64,000 bases of DNA from NCBI RefSeq assembly GCF_000280905.1, contig NZ_ALAP01000018.1, positions 1 to 64,000 of the forward strand. Direction: 5' to 3'. The position numbers and the translations under genes were made by a program. The stretch is from Streptomyces sp. AA1529 (GTDB lineage Bacteria > Actinomycetota > Actinomycetes > Streptomycetales > Streptomycetaceae). Below the pieces are notes generated by a model. The model was not told the DNA's origin and did no database searches. It saw only the letters and a list, made by a program, of their open reading frames with translations. Positions 27,109 through 36,482 of the stretch are shown here, piece after piece (within the stretch, counting starts at the first letter, position 1; every line of letters starts with the position of its first letter).

Positions 27109-28446
27109 ATGCGCACCTACCGCGAGCTGTTCCGGACCCCCGAGTTCCGTCCGCTCTTCCTCACCAGCACCTTCCAGGTGGCCGGGCAGACGGTGAGCGG
27201 CCTGGCCCTGGGAACCCTGCTCTACACCGCCACCGGCTCCCCGCTGCTGTCCTCGCTGGCGATGTTCGGCCCCTCGCTGGCCCAGCTCATCGGCGCGGCG
27301 ACTCTGCTGTCGGCCGCCGACCGGCTGCCGCCCCGCGCCGCGCTGACCGGGCTGCTCGTGGCGTTCTCGCTCGGTACCGCCGCACAGACCCTGCCGGGGC
27401 TGCCCGTCGCGGGGGCGTTCGCCGTGCTGCTGATACTCGGGATCCTGGCCTCCCTGGGCGGCGGGGTGCGCTACGGGCTGCTCTCCGAGATCCTTCCCAA
27501 GGGCGGCTACCTCCTCGGCCGTTCCGTGCTCAACATGTCCAGCGGCGTCATGCAGATCGGCGGTTACGCTCTCGGCGGGCTGCTCGTCACGGTCCTCTCG
27601 GCACGCGGCACCCTGCTGGTCGGGGCGGCGCTGCACCTGACGGGGGCGGTGACGGCCCGGCTCGGCTTCGGGCAACGTCCGGCGCGCGCCGCGGGCCGCC
27701 CCTCCCCCGCCGCGACCTGGCGGACCAACTCCCTGCTGTGGTCCTCGCCCGCCCGTCGGGTCGTCTATCTCGGGCTGTGGGTGCCCAACGGCCTGGTGGT
27801 CGGGTGCGAGTCGCTCTTCGTGCCGTACGCGCCGCGGGAGGCCGGGCTGCTGTTCGCCTGCGGAGCGGTGGGCATGCTGGCCGGGGACACGATCGTCGGC
27901 CGCTGCCTGCCGCCCGGTCGGCGGAAGCGGTCGGCCGTGCCGATGCTGGCGCTGCTCGCCTTCCCCTATCTGCTGTTCGTGCTGCACCCCGCGGTGCCGT
28001 TCGCGGCAGGGCTGGTGATGCTGGCGTCCTTCGGCTTCGGTGCCAGTCTGCTGCTCCAGGAACGGCTGATGGAACGGACGCCGGACGAGCTCGGCGGCCA
28101 CGCGCTGGGCCTGCACTCCTCCGGGATGCTGGCCATGCAGGGCGTGGGCGCGGCGCTGGCGGGCGCCGTCGCGGAACGCACCTCCCCCGCGACCGCCATG
28201 ACTCTGGTGGCCGCCCTCTCCCTGACGGTGACGCTCTCCCTCGCTTCTGCGCTCCGCTCCCGCTCCGAGCAACAGGCCGGGACCCCGCGCACGGCGCGGC
28301 CTGCCCCTCACTCCCGAGGGATCTCGGGCCGCCTGCTCAGACCAGCTCGCCGCCCACGCCCGAACGTCCCGCCGGAACCCCGACCAGCAGCACCGTCACC
28401 CGATCCCGCACCCGCTCGCCGAGCACCTTGGCGACGGCGTCGGTGA
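27109..28446 (+). CDS. MFS transporter
   Basis: The 445-residue membrane protein has about twelve hydrophobic segments; the first reads LFLTSTFQVAGQTVSGLALG and the last SLTVTLSLASAL near residue 385. It is of the drug/proton antiporter-like actinobacterial type without a long central loop. The last ~55 residues are Arg/Pro-rich and overlap the tautomerase gene in antisense for 110 bp, so the natural stop may have been lost. There is no clear ribosome-binding site before the ATG. It is divergent from an ArsR-like gene that probably represses it; the substrate is unknown. Confidence 0.82.
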   Translation: MRTYRELFRTPEFRPLFLTSTFQVAGQTVSGLALGTLLYTATGSPLLSSLAMFGPSLAQLIGAATLLSAADRLPPRAALTGLLVAFSLGTAAQTLPGLPVAGAFAVLLILGILASLGGGVRYGLLSEILPKGGYLLGRSVLNMSSGVMQIGGYALGGLLVTVLSARGTLLVGAALHLTGAVTARLGFGQRPARAAGRPSPAATWRTNSLLWSSPARRVVYLGLWVPNGLVVGCESLFVPYAPREAGLLFACGAVGMLAGDTIVGRCLPPGRRKRSAVPMLALLAFPYLLFVLHPAVPFAAGLVMLASFGFGASLLLQERLMERTPDELGGHALGLHSSGMLAMQGVGAALAGAVAERTSPATAMTLVAALSLTVTLSLASALRSRSEQQAGTPRTARPAPHSRGISGRLLRPARRPRPNVPPEPRPAAPSPDPAPARRAPWRRRR

Positions 28447-28729
28447 TCGCGGATATCAGTCCGGCGGGGGCTCCGGCGAAGTCGGGATGGTGGAAGAACC
28501 CCTCTCGGGAGCGCAGGGTGACGACCGGCGACGGCTCGTCGGTGACCGTCCCGCCCACGCCCCACCTTCCGCGGGGGACACCGAAGATCTCGACGCCGAC
28601 CATCTCCCGGAACGACTCCGGATAGACCGTCAGCGCGGCCTCCGTCAGCTCCTTGATGAGCTGCCCGCTCACGGGCGCGTCCTCCCCACCCAGTACTTCC
28701 TCGTGAACTTGCACCTCGAAGTGCGGCAT
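28337..28729 (-). CDS. Tautomerase-family protein
   Basis: The 130-residue protein begins MPHFEVQVHEEVL, so after loss of Met the N-terminal proline is free as catalytic base, the hallmark of 4-oxalocrotonate tautomerase/MIF proteins. One beta-alpha-beta unit covers residues 1-60 and a second ~65-120, giving a fused two-unit form. The end contains RVTVLLVGVPAGRSGVGGELV. The substrate is unknown. The gene is divergent from a MarR gene with two operator-like palindromes between them. Its 3' end overlaps the MFS gene on the other strand. Confidence 0.82.
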   Translation of the reverse strand: MPHFEVQVHEEVLGGEDAPVSGQLIKELTEAALTVYPESFREMVGVEIFGVPRGRWGVGGTVTDEPSPVVTLRSREGFFHHPDFAGAPAGLISAITDAVAKVLGERVRDRVTVLLVGVPAGRSGVGGELV

Positions 28730-28788
28730 GACGACCCTCCGATCGGCAAGGTGAAGTCCCGGATCGCTACCATCGCGAGACGAATCAC

Positions 28789-28818
28789 CTTTGACAGCAA
28801 AACATCTTTGACAGCAAA
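28789..28818. promoter_or_regulatory. Duplicated palindromic operator for the MarR regulator
   Basis: The 13-base sequence CTTTGACAGCAAA occurs twice, at 28789-28801 and 28806-28818, with a 17-bp period. Each copy holds the palindrome TTTG-N4-CAAA and the -35-like hexamer TTGACA. The pair lies between the divergent tautomerase and MarR genes, 20 bp before the MarR ATG. Confidence 0.65.
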
Positions 28819-28838
28819 GCTAATGGAGGTCCGTCGCC

Positions 28839-29570
28839 ATGTCAATGGACGGTCACAGAGAGAGACGGGGGCAGGAAAAGGGGCGACAAGGGACCGACCA
28901 GGCGGCAACCCGTGCGGCCCAGGAGGCCGACCCGGCGACCGGCGGGGGAAGCGGCGCCGGTGACGGGGCCGGCGCCGGCGAAGGAGCCGAACGAGAGGCC
29001 GCCCGGACGGCTGTCCCGGAGGCAGCGGCTCCGGGGATACCGTCGAAGCCGGGAGCAGCGGCCGCGCCCCCGGCGGCAGGCGACCGGCAGGCGCCGATGG
29101 GTCGGCGGCGGGAGCTGGCCGAGGACGACGCCGTCCGCGCGCTCCTGTTGCTCATGCCGCGCATCGTCGGTCGGGTCAAGCGCATCCCCGTACCCGAGGA
29201 GCTGCAAGCCCTGGCGCTGGCTCCCCGGCACCTGTCCCTGCTCTCGTACCTCCTCTTCGACGGCCCGATGACCGTCAACGAGCTCGCCACCCGCCTGGAG
29301 GTCGCCCCCACCACGGTCAGCCTCCTGGTGAGCGAGCTGAGCCGGAAGGGCATGCTGGAACGGCAGGAGGACGAGAACGACCGGCGCCGCCGCATCGTGA
29401 GCATCACTCCGGCCCACAAGCCCACCATCTCCCGCTGGCTGGCCCGCGGCGCCGGAGCCTGGCGCCAGGTGCTGGGCGACCTCTCCCCCGCCGAGCGCGC
29501 CCTGGTCGTCGCCACCCTGCGCGCATACGAGGACGTGATGGCCGAGGAGGACGGCAACGGCGAGGACTGA
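28839..29570 (+). CDS. MarR-family transcriptional regulator
   Basis: The 243-residue product has ~85 residues of disordered Ala/Gly/Glu-rich sequence and then a MarR winged helix: LAPRHLSLLSYLLFDGPMTVNELATRLEVAPTTVSLLVSELSRKGMLERQEDENDRRRRIV, where DxRRRR is the wing. The N-terminal extension is unusual for MarR proteins, which are about 140-160 residues. The ATG at 28839 has GGAGGT eight bases upstream. It probably represses itself and the divergent tautomerase gene through the repeats at 28789-28818. The ligand is unknown. Confidence 0.87.
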   Translation: MSMDGHRERRGQEKGRQGTDQAATRAAQEADPATGGGSGAGDGAGAGEGAEREAARTAVPEAAAPGIPSKPGAAAAPPAAGDRQAPMGRRRELAEDDAVRALLLLMPRIVGRVKRIPVPEELQALALAPRHLSLLSYLLFDGPMTVNELATRLEVAPTTVSLLVSELSRKGMLERQEDENDRRRRIVSITPAHKPTISRWLARGAGAWRQVLGDLSPAERALVVATLRAYEDVMAEEDGNGED

Positions 29571-29630
29571 CGCGGCCCGCGCGGGCCGCTGGGTGACACG
29601 CACGAAGCGTCCGGAGCACGTCCCCGGAAA

Positions 29631-29679
29631 GCCCCGAGGGCCCGTGCGGATCAGCTGGATCCGCACGGGCCCTCGGGGC
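29631..29679. terminator. Bidirectional terminator between marR-type gene and mdh
   Basis: A perfect 22-bp stem (29631-29652 with 29658-29679) closes a 5-base loop between the convergent MarR and mdh genes. Confidence 0.8.
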
Positions 29680-29704
29680 GGTGCGTGGCGGTGCCGCGGT
29701 CGGC

Positions 29705-30766
<1,062 letters not shown>

Positions 30767-30815
30767 CCATCGGCCAGGCTATCCGACCCCCCGCCCCGCG
30801 CACCCCCGGGTCCGC

Positions 30816-32345
30816 TCAGCGCACCTTCTCGCCCGGCACCGTGCAGCCCTTGCCGCCCGCCGCCAGCGTCGCGCAGGCCCGCGCCTCGTCCTGCGAACCG
30901 ACGGAGACCATCCTGGTGTAGGCGTCGTTCGTGCTCGTCACCTCGTCGCGCTCCGCCTGGCCGCCCGGCCCGCTGATCCGCAGCGCGTCCCCGGTCTTCG
31001 CACTGGTGATCCGGGCCCAGGACGCCTTGCACACCGTGCTGTGCCGGACCTCGACGAAGCTGCTGCCGACCCAGGCCGAGCTGCTGGTCGCGGCGTGCTT
31101 GCCGCCGCAGCCCATCGCCTCCGGGTCCTTGCCCGAGCACTCCTCGCCCGAGCACTTCACCCCGGCGGGAAGCTGCGGCGCACTGCTGCTGGGGGTGGCC
31201 TTCGGCGCTGCGGCCTCCTCCTTGCCGTCATCGCCGGTGCCGAAGAACAGCACGGCGCCCGCGGCGACGACGAGGACGGCCACCAGGGAAGCGAGCAGCA
31301 CGGTGGTTCTGCGCCGGCCGCCCGACGGTTTCGCGGCGCGGTCGCCCGGCGCGGCACGGTCGCCCCCGGCACCCGGTGCGGCGGCCGGTACAGGGGCGCC
31401 CGGTGCGCCGCCGACCGCGGCGGAGGGCAGTCCGGTGCCGCCCGGCGTGCCGCCGGTGCCCTGGCCGCCGGCCGGGCCGCCGCCGACCGGGCCCGAGGAC
31501 CGCCCGCCGGTCGCGGGGGCGGCGGTGCCCCAGTCGGTCGCGTCGGACCGGTGGCGCCGCTCCCGGGCACGCGCCTTCTCCGCGCTCGCGTTGTCCGGGC
31601 CCTCGCTGTCCGCGCTCGTGTCGTGCGGGCCCGCCTGGTCCGGGCCCGGCCGGTCGGCGCCCGCCTTGTCGCCCGCCGCGCGGATGGCGTCCCTGCGCAG
31701 GACCGCCGTCTCCACGTCCTGGCCGCCCGGAGCATCCTGCGGAGTGCCGCCCCGGCCCGGCGGCGGCCCCTGGCCCGGGGTGCCCCGCTGCGGGGGCACC
31801 CCGCCGTCGGGCCCGAAGCCCTGGTGCGGCGCGGCGGACTGCTGCGGCGGGGCGGCTCGGTGCGGCGGCGCCTGGTGCGGCACCGCGGGGGCAGCGCTGT
31901 CCGTGTCGGGTTCGCCGCGGGCGGAGGTGCCGGCCCGGGGAGCGGCGCCCTGGTCCGTGCCCTTGCCCTTGCGCCGCTTTCGCCCCTTGCCGGACGCCTG
32001 CTCCGGTGCCTCGTCCAGCGCGGCCCGCGCCTGGGCGATCTGGATGGCCTCCAGCGTGGTGTCGCGGCGCATCTCGCTCCGGCTCCACGCGCGTTCGGCC
32101 AGCTCCCACATGGTGCCGAGGTGCCGCACGTCCGTCCCGGTCACCTCCGCGAGGGCCTGGGTGGCGCCGCGGGGCGGCAGCAGCCGGCCGTTCAGATAGC
32201 GCTCCCACGACGACTTGCTGTACCCGGTGCGGTCGGCGACGGTGGCGACGCTCAGCCCGCTGCGGTCGACGAGCCGCCGCAACTGGCTCGCGAACTCGCG
32301 GATCTGCGGGTCCAGATCCTCCGGTAGCGACCTCCAACGAGGCAT
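30816..32345 (-). CDS. XRE-type HTH membrane protein with extracytoplasmic DUF2690 domain
   Basis: The 509-residue protein joins three parts. Residues ~15-80 are an XRE helix-turn-helix (LRRLVDRSGLSVATVADRTGYSKSSWERYLNG). A Pro/Gln/Gly-rich linker of ~250 residues leads to one transmembrane helix (TVLLASLVAVLVVAAGAVLFF near residue 370). Outside lies a DUF2690 domain with paired cysteines (KCSGEECSGKDPEAMGCGGKHA). This is a one-component membrane-bound regulator design: DNA binding inside, a possible sensor outside. The signal and targets are unknown. GGGGGAGG precedes the ATG at 32345. Confidence 0.82.
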   Translation of the reverse strand: MPRWRSLPEDLDPQIREFASQLRRLVDRSGLSVATVADRTGYSKSSWERYLNGRLLPPRGATQALAEVTGTDVRHLGTMWELAERAWSRSEMRRDTTLEAIQIAQARAALDEAPEQASGKGRKRRKGKGTDQGAAPRAGTSARGEPDTDSAAPAVPHQAPPHRAAPPQQSAAPHQGFGPDGGVPPQRGTPGQGPPPGRGGTPQDAPGGQDVETAVLRRDAIRAAGDKAGADRPGPDQAGPHDTSADSEGPDNASAEKARARERRHRSDATDWGTAAPATGGRSSGPVGGGPAGGQGTGGTPGGTGLPSAAVGGAPGAPVPAAAPGAGGDRAAPGDRAAKPSGGRRRTTVLLASLVAVLVVAAGAVLFFGTGDDGKEEAAAPKATPSSSAPQLPAGVKCSGEECSGKDPEAMGCGGKHAATSSSAWVGSSFVEVRHSTVCKASWARITSAKTGDALRISGPGGQAERDEVTSTNDAYTRMVSVGSQDEARACATLAAGGKGCTVPGEKVR

Positions 32346-32703
32346 GGCCTCCCCCTTGTCCGCGAGTGCGCTCTCGACATTCCTTCCCCGTGTCGCGCCA
32401 CGGCCTCAGGTGCTCGTTCGCGCAAACGCCCCCTAGTCTGCCAGCCGTTCCGGACGCCGACGGTCCACGCACGGTCCCCGGATGGCTCGTCCCGTCCGAC
32501 GGCGCGTGCGGGAGCGGGCTCCCGGCACCGTTCGGACAGCGCCGGAAGCCACCTGCGCCGGGCCGGCAGGCCGAGGGACCCGCGGACCCACCGGGCGGCG
32601 GCCCGGCTGACCTGAAGGCGGCGACGTGCCGGTTCGCCGCACGGGACCGGCGGACCGTCGCGGGGAGGGCGCGGCTGCGGCGCCGCGCCCCGCGGAGCGC
32701 CCG
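32346..32703. other. 358-bp intergenic region
   Basis: It lies between the DUF3017 gene and the XRE-type gene, both on the minus strand. It holds a hairpin at 32667-32690, and the sequence from about 32375 to 32440 is the likely promoter region of the XRE-type gene. I see no gene with credible codon use in it. Confidence 0.5.
32667..32690. terminator. Terminator of the folD-DUF3017 operon
   Basis: A perfect 9-bp stem, GGGCGCGGC with GCCGCGCCC, closes a 6-base loop, just beyond the DUF3017 stop on the minus strand. Confidence 0.6.
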
Positions 32704-33345
32704 TCAGCGCACGGTGAAGTGCACGATGGTGTCCAGGAACGGCAGCGAGAGCCATGGGCTCGGCTGCGCCATCAGGGCCAACAGCACGATGGCGAGGCCC
32801 AGCACGCCGTAGGTGATCATGTCGGTGAAGCGCGAGCGCACCGCCAGCATGCCGACCGAGGGCTTGCCCCAGCGCAGCAGCGCCCCGCCGACCAGCGACA
32901 GGCCGATGACGAGCGTGCCCGCGCGGAACTCCGCGATGGTCACCAGCAGTCCGGCCAGCACCCCGAGGCACACGGCCAGCAGTGGCCACTGCCGATACGG
33001 CGCCGGGCGGTGCCCTCCTATGGCGCGCCCTCCGCCCTCGGGACGCGCGGTGTCCCGGGTCAGCACCGGGAAGCGCCGCGACGCCTTCTTCGGTGGAGCC
33101 GCCTCCTGCCCCGCCATCGCGGAGTCTCCCTTCAGTCCGCCGTCCCCGGCCCCGTTCCCGTCATGCCCGTCATTCCCGTTCCGGTCGCCGCCCCCGGCCC
33201 CGTCGCCGTCCGTGCCGTCGCTCCGGGCGCCGCTCGCGGCTTTGTCGCCACCGGTCCGCTCGGCGCTCCGGTCGGCGCTCCGGTCGGCGTCGACGCCGGT
33301 GCGGCCCTCGCCCCGGGCGGCGGGGCGGCGGTCGTCCTCTGCCAT
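32704..33345 (-). CDS. DUF3017 membrane protein
   Basis: The 213-residue protein has ~110 residues of charged, Gly/Asp/Asn-rich disordered sequence and then a DUF3017 domain of three hydrophobic helices: WPLLAVCLGVLAGLLVTIA, AGTLVIGLSLVGGALL and MITYGVLGLAIVLLALMA. The function is unknown. It starts 23 bp after the folD stop, so it belongs to the folD operon, a pairing I recall as conserved in Streptomyces. The ATG at 33345 begins MAEDDRRP. Confidence 0.82.
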   Translation of the reverse strand: MAEDDRRPAARGEGRTGVDADRSADRSAERTGGDKAASGARSDGTDGDGAGGGDRNGNDGHDGNGAGDGGLKGDSAMAGQEAAPPKKASRRFPVLTRDTARPEGGGRAIGGHRPAPYRQWPLLAVCLGVLAGLLVTIAEFRAGTLVIGLSLVGGALLRWGKPSVGMLAVRSRFTDMITYGVLGLAIVLLALMAQPSPWLSLPFLDTIVHFTVR

Positions 33346-33368
33346 GACGGCGTTCTCCCCGACCTCGC

Positions 33369-34223
33369 TCAGCCGGCCGCCGCCTCGGCCGCCTCCACCA
33401 CGTTCACCAGCAGCTGCGCCCGGGTCATCGGGCCGACGCCGCCCGGGTTGGGCGAGATCCAGCCGGCGACCTCGGCCACCCCCGGGTGCACGTCGCCCGC
33501 GATCTTGCCGTTCTCGTCCCGGCTGACCCCCACGTCCAGTACGGCGGCGCCCGGGCGGACGTCCTCCGGCTTGATCAGGTGCGGCACCCCGGCGGCCGCG
33601 ACGACGATGTCCGCCTGGCGCAGCAGGTCCGGCAGATCGCGGGTCCCGGTGTGGCACTGCGTCACCGTGGCGTTCTCGCTCCGCCGGGTCAGCAGCAGCG
33701 GCAGCGGGCGGCCCGCGGTCACGCCGCGCCCGACCACCACCACGTGGGCGCCGTTCAGCTCGACGCCGTAGCGGCGCAGCAGCACCACCATGCCCTGCGG
33801 GGTGCAGGGCAGCGGTGCGGGCTTGTTGAGGACCAGGCGGCCCAGGTTGGTCGGGTGCAGACCGTCGGCGTCCTTGGCCGGGTCCATCAGCTCCAGCACC
33901 CGGTTGACGTCGATGCCCTTGGGCAGCGGGAGCTGGACGATGTAGCCGGTGCAGGCCGGGTCCTCGTTCAACTCGCGGACGACCGCCTCGATCTCCTCCT
34001 GGCTCGCCGTCGCGGGCAGCTGCCGCTGGATGGAGTTGATGCCGATCTGCTGGCTGTCGCGGTGCTTCCCCGCGACGTACTTCTGGGAGCCGACGTCCTC
34101 ACCGACGAGCAGGGTGCCCAGGCCGGGCGTGACGCCCTTCGCCTTGAGCGCCTCGACACGGGTGGTCAGGTCGGACTTGATCGCGGCGGCGGTGGCCTTG
34201 CCATCGAGAATCTGGGCGGTCAT
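33369..34223 (-). CDS. folD: Bifunctional methylenetetrahydrofolate dehydrogenase/cyclohydrolase
   Basis: The 284-residue enzyme converts 5,10-methylene-THF to 10-formyl-THF in two steps and so supplies formyl groups for PurN and PurH, encoded 2.3-4.5 kb away. Motifs: the substrate-binding [18 protein letters not shown] with the catalytic lysine, [12 protein letters not shown], and the NADP-binding [16 protein letters not shown]. The length is standard. The ATG at 34223 begins [13 protein letters not shown]. The DUF3017 gene follows directly. Confidence 0.97.
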   Translation of the reverse strand: MTAQILDGKATAAAIKSDLTTRVEALKAKGVTPGLGTLLVGEDVGSQKYVAGKHRDSQQIGINSIQRQLPATASQEEIEAVVRELNEDPACTGYIVQLPLPKGIDVNRVLELMDPAKDADGLHPTNLGRLVLNKPAPLPCTPQGMVVLLRRYGVELNGAHVVVVGRGVTAGRPLPLLLTRRSENATVTQCHTGTRDLPDLLRQADIVVAAAGVPHLIKPEDVRPGAAVLDVGVSRDENGKIAGDVHPGVAEVAGWISPNPGGVGPMTRAQLLVNVVEAAEAAAG

Positions 34224-34529
34224 GCGCACCATCCTCGCGGATCCGGGCCGCCGGTCTCCACTCAGGTGCCCTCGCTCCCGGTCCGCGGTGCCCGGCGGGG
34301 CCGCCGAACGGGGCGCGGCCGCCGGGCGCGGGGGCCGGGCGCGGAGGCCGGGTGCGTGCCGCGGCTCCCGGGTCGGGCGCGCGGCGCGGCCGTGCGCTCC
34401 CCGCCGTGCGCGGTGCGATCCGGCGTCACCCGCGCGGCGTCCCGTTGGCAACGGGACGGCAAAGGTCGGTTCATGTGCCTCCCTGCTCCCCCTACGCTCC
34501 GTTGCGAACGCGTACGGAGGGTCAGTAAC
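34224..34529. other. 306-bp divergent intergenic region
   Basis: It separates folD from an FHA-like gene. The folD side is very G+C-rich and featureless. The other side holds a compact inverted repeat at 34438-34458. No gene is supported. Confidence 0.5.
34438..34458. promoter_or_regulatory. Compact inverted repeat upstream of the FHA-like gene
   Basis: CGTCCCGTT (34438-34446) and AACGGGACG (34450-34458) are a perfect 9-bp inverted repeat with a 3-base centre, 71 bp upstream of the FHA-like gene start. It could be an operator or an RNA hairpin in a leader. Confidence 0.45.
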
Positions 34530-35447
34530 GTGCGGGACGTGTTCAGCGTGATCATCGTCCCGGACGGGTGCCGGGGACTCGAGGCGCAGCACCGGCTGGA
34601 GCCGGGCCACACGCTGCGCTTCGGGCGCACGGCACCCACGGGCAACGGCCTGGCCCTCTCCCACCCCGCCGTCGCGTGCGCGGCCGGGGAGATCACCGCG
34701 ACCGGCGCCTTCTGGATACTCACCAACTTCAGCAGCGATCAGACCTATCTCGTCGAGAATCCCGAGGGCGCGGGGGAGCACATCCGGGTCGCACCCGGCC
34801 GCGCGGACGCCCCGGTCCCCTTCGAGTTCGCACGCGTTCGCCTGTGCGCGGGCGAATCGGGGGCCGGCTGCGGATTCGACGTACTGGCGCCGCGCCACGA
34901 CTACCTGGCGTCCGCCGACTCCCTCGTCGGCGGCTCGCGTTCCCGGGCGCGGCGCGCCGCCGCGCTCCTCCCCGGCGGGACGCACGGGGACGGGAACCGG
35001 GGCGAGGACCGGAGCGGGGAACCGGCCGAGGGCGGGGCCGCCGGCCCGGCCGAGGACCGGACGCAGGGCTGGCGCTTCGACCCCTTCCCGCGGCCCTACC
35101 CGTTGGACCGCACCTGCCACTACTTCCTCGTCCTGGCGGCACTGTGCGAGGCGAGCCTGCGCGGGGACGCGGCGGCCCCGGTGCCGGACGTCGTGGAGCT
35201 GACGGAGCGGCTGCGCCCGGTGTGGCCGGACGCCTCGCCCGCGGCCGTCGCCTGGAACATCGACTACCTGCGGCTGAAGCTGCGGCTGCGCGCACCGGAC
35301 GCCGCGGAGAGCGTCCGCGAGGCCCTGGTGCGGTTCGCGCTCCGGTTCGACCTGGTGCAGGAAGCGGATCTGCCGGTGCTGGACGGCAAGTTGACCCACG
35401 CCGCCGCGGGATGGGAGAGCGGGGTCCGGGTGGCCGGGGCGTACTGA
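34530..35447 (+). CDS. FHA-like domain protein of unknown function
   Basis: The 305-residue protein starts with a beta-rich region resembling a divergent FHA fold: [28 protein letters not shown] keeps the G-R and S-H positions that bind phosphothreonine. A disordered Arg/Gly/Glu linker (residues ~135-185) leads to an alpha-helical C-terminal domain ([21 protein letters not shown] to [12 protein letters not shown]). GTG 34530 follows GGAGGG by eight bases. It is cytoplasmic with no membrane segment. The domain pair is known in Streptomyces, but I cannot assign a partner kinase; none is encoded nearby. Confidence 0.68.
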   Translation: MRDVFSVIIVPDGCRGLEAQHRLEPGHTLRFGRTAPTGNGLALSHPAVACAAGEITATGAFWILTNFSSDQTYLVENPEGAGEHIRVAPGRADAPVPFEFARVRLCAGESGAGCGFDVLAPRHDYLASADSLVGGSRSRARRAAALLPGGTHGDGNRGEDRSGEPAEGGAAGPAEDRTQGWRFDPFPRPYPLDRTCHYFLVLAALCEASLRGDAAAPVPDVVELTERLRPVWPDASPAAVAWNIDYLRLKLRLRAPDAAESVREALVRFALRFDLVQEADLPVLDGKLTHAAAGWESGVRVAGAY

Positions 35448-35652
35448 GCGTTGCGACTTCGCCACAGCCGGGGAAGTCGGCTGGACAGTCGGACAGTCGG
35501 ACCAGCAACATTGGTGCACGGCGTCGGGCAGTGCAGGGAGGGCCGACGGTGCGGCGCCGTACCGGGGGGAGCGACATTGCTGAGGGCAGGCCGTGATTCT
35601 CCGGAATTGCTCGGCCCCATCCACTCCTCGACACCGTCGGAGGAACCAGCCC

Positions 35653-36327
35653 GTGAGCTACCCCCCGCCGCCCGGCCAGCAGCCCAATCCCTATTCGGCG
35701 CCCCAGCAGGGCGGCCAGGGCGCTCCCTACGGATACCCGGGACAGGGTGCCGGTCAGTCCGGCTACAACCAGCCCGGTTACCAGCAGCCCGGCTACAACC
35801 AGCCGGGCTACGGCTACCCCGGCGGAGTGCCGCCGTACCCGGGAGGTCCCGGCGCGGGCATGCAGCCGACCGTCAGCATGCCGGGCCAGGTCGTCACGGC
35901 CCGCGTGCTGCTGTTCGTGGCCGGCGCGTTGTGGGCACTGCTGGCCGTGCTCATCTTCTTCGTCGGGCTGGTGGCCAACGACGCCGTCAACGACATCCCC
36001 GGAGTGGACGCGGCGGGCGGTGCCGCACTGGGCGTCGCGTTCTTCGGGCTCCTGATCTTCGGCGGCCTCGCGGCGCTGCACATCGTGCCCGCCTCGATGT
36101 TCGGGAAGGGCCGTATCGGCACCCGCGTCACCGCGATCATCGCCGCGTCGGTCAACGCCCTGCTGCCGCTGCTGGGCTGCTTCGGCGCGCTGGGCAGTGC
36201 CGTGGGCGGCGAGGACGCGGCGAGCATCTTCTTCTGGTACATCCTGTGGCTGGCCACCGCGGTCGTGACGCTCGTCTTCTGCTGCCTGAGCCCGGCGAGT
36301 CAGTGGTTCAACCGGCCGCAGTACTGA
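35653..36327 (+). CDS. Integral membrane protein with Tyr/Pro/Gly-rich N-terminus
   Basis: The 224-residue product begins with ~85 residues of Pro/Gln/Gly/Tyr repeats ([20 protein letters not shown]), followed by four hydrophobic helices: [62 protein letters not shown] and [20 protein letters not shown]. This tail-plus-helices design is common in actinobacterial membrane proteins of unknown function. GTG 35653 follows AGGA at a suitable distance. A 28-bp perfect hairpin ends the transcript. Confidence 0.75.
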   Translation: MSYPPPPGQQPNPYSAPQQGGQGAPYGYPGQGAGQSGYNQPGYQQPGYNQPGYGYPGGVPPYPGGPGAGMQPTVSMPGQVVTARVLLFVAGALWALLAVLIFFVGLVANDAVNDIPGVDAAGGAALGVAFFGLLIFGGLAALHIVPASMFGKGRIGTRVTAIIAASVNALLPLLGCFGALGSAVGGEDAASIFFWYILWLATAVVTLVFCCLSPASQWFNRPQY

Positions 36328-36367
36328 GCCGGCGGCTGCCGCCCGCGGTCCGGCGGCGGCGCCCGCG

Positions 36368-36427
36368 GGCGCAGGAACGGGGTCGGGCCCCGCACCGTGG
36401 TGCGGGGCCCGACCCCGTTCCTGCGCC
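36368..36427. terminator. Very long bidirectional terminator
   Basis: A perfect 28-bp stem (36368-36395 with 36400-36427) closes a 4-base loop. It lies between the convergent membrane-protein gene and purH. Confidence 0.85.
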
Positions 36428-36482
36428 GGACCTTCGTGGGCAGGACCGCCGCGAGCAGGACCGGGCCCCGGGTGCGTGGCGC

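Noticed and set aside
33157..33345. Sequence error in the Gly/Asp/Asn-rich start of the DUF3017 protein
   Set aside because: The frame is open, the codon pattern holds to the ATG at 33345, and disordered starts are common in this family.
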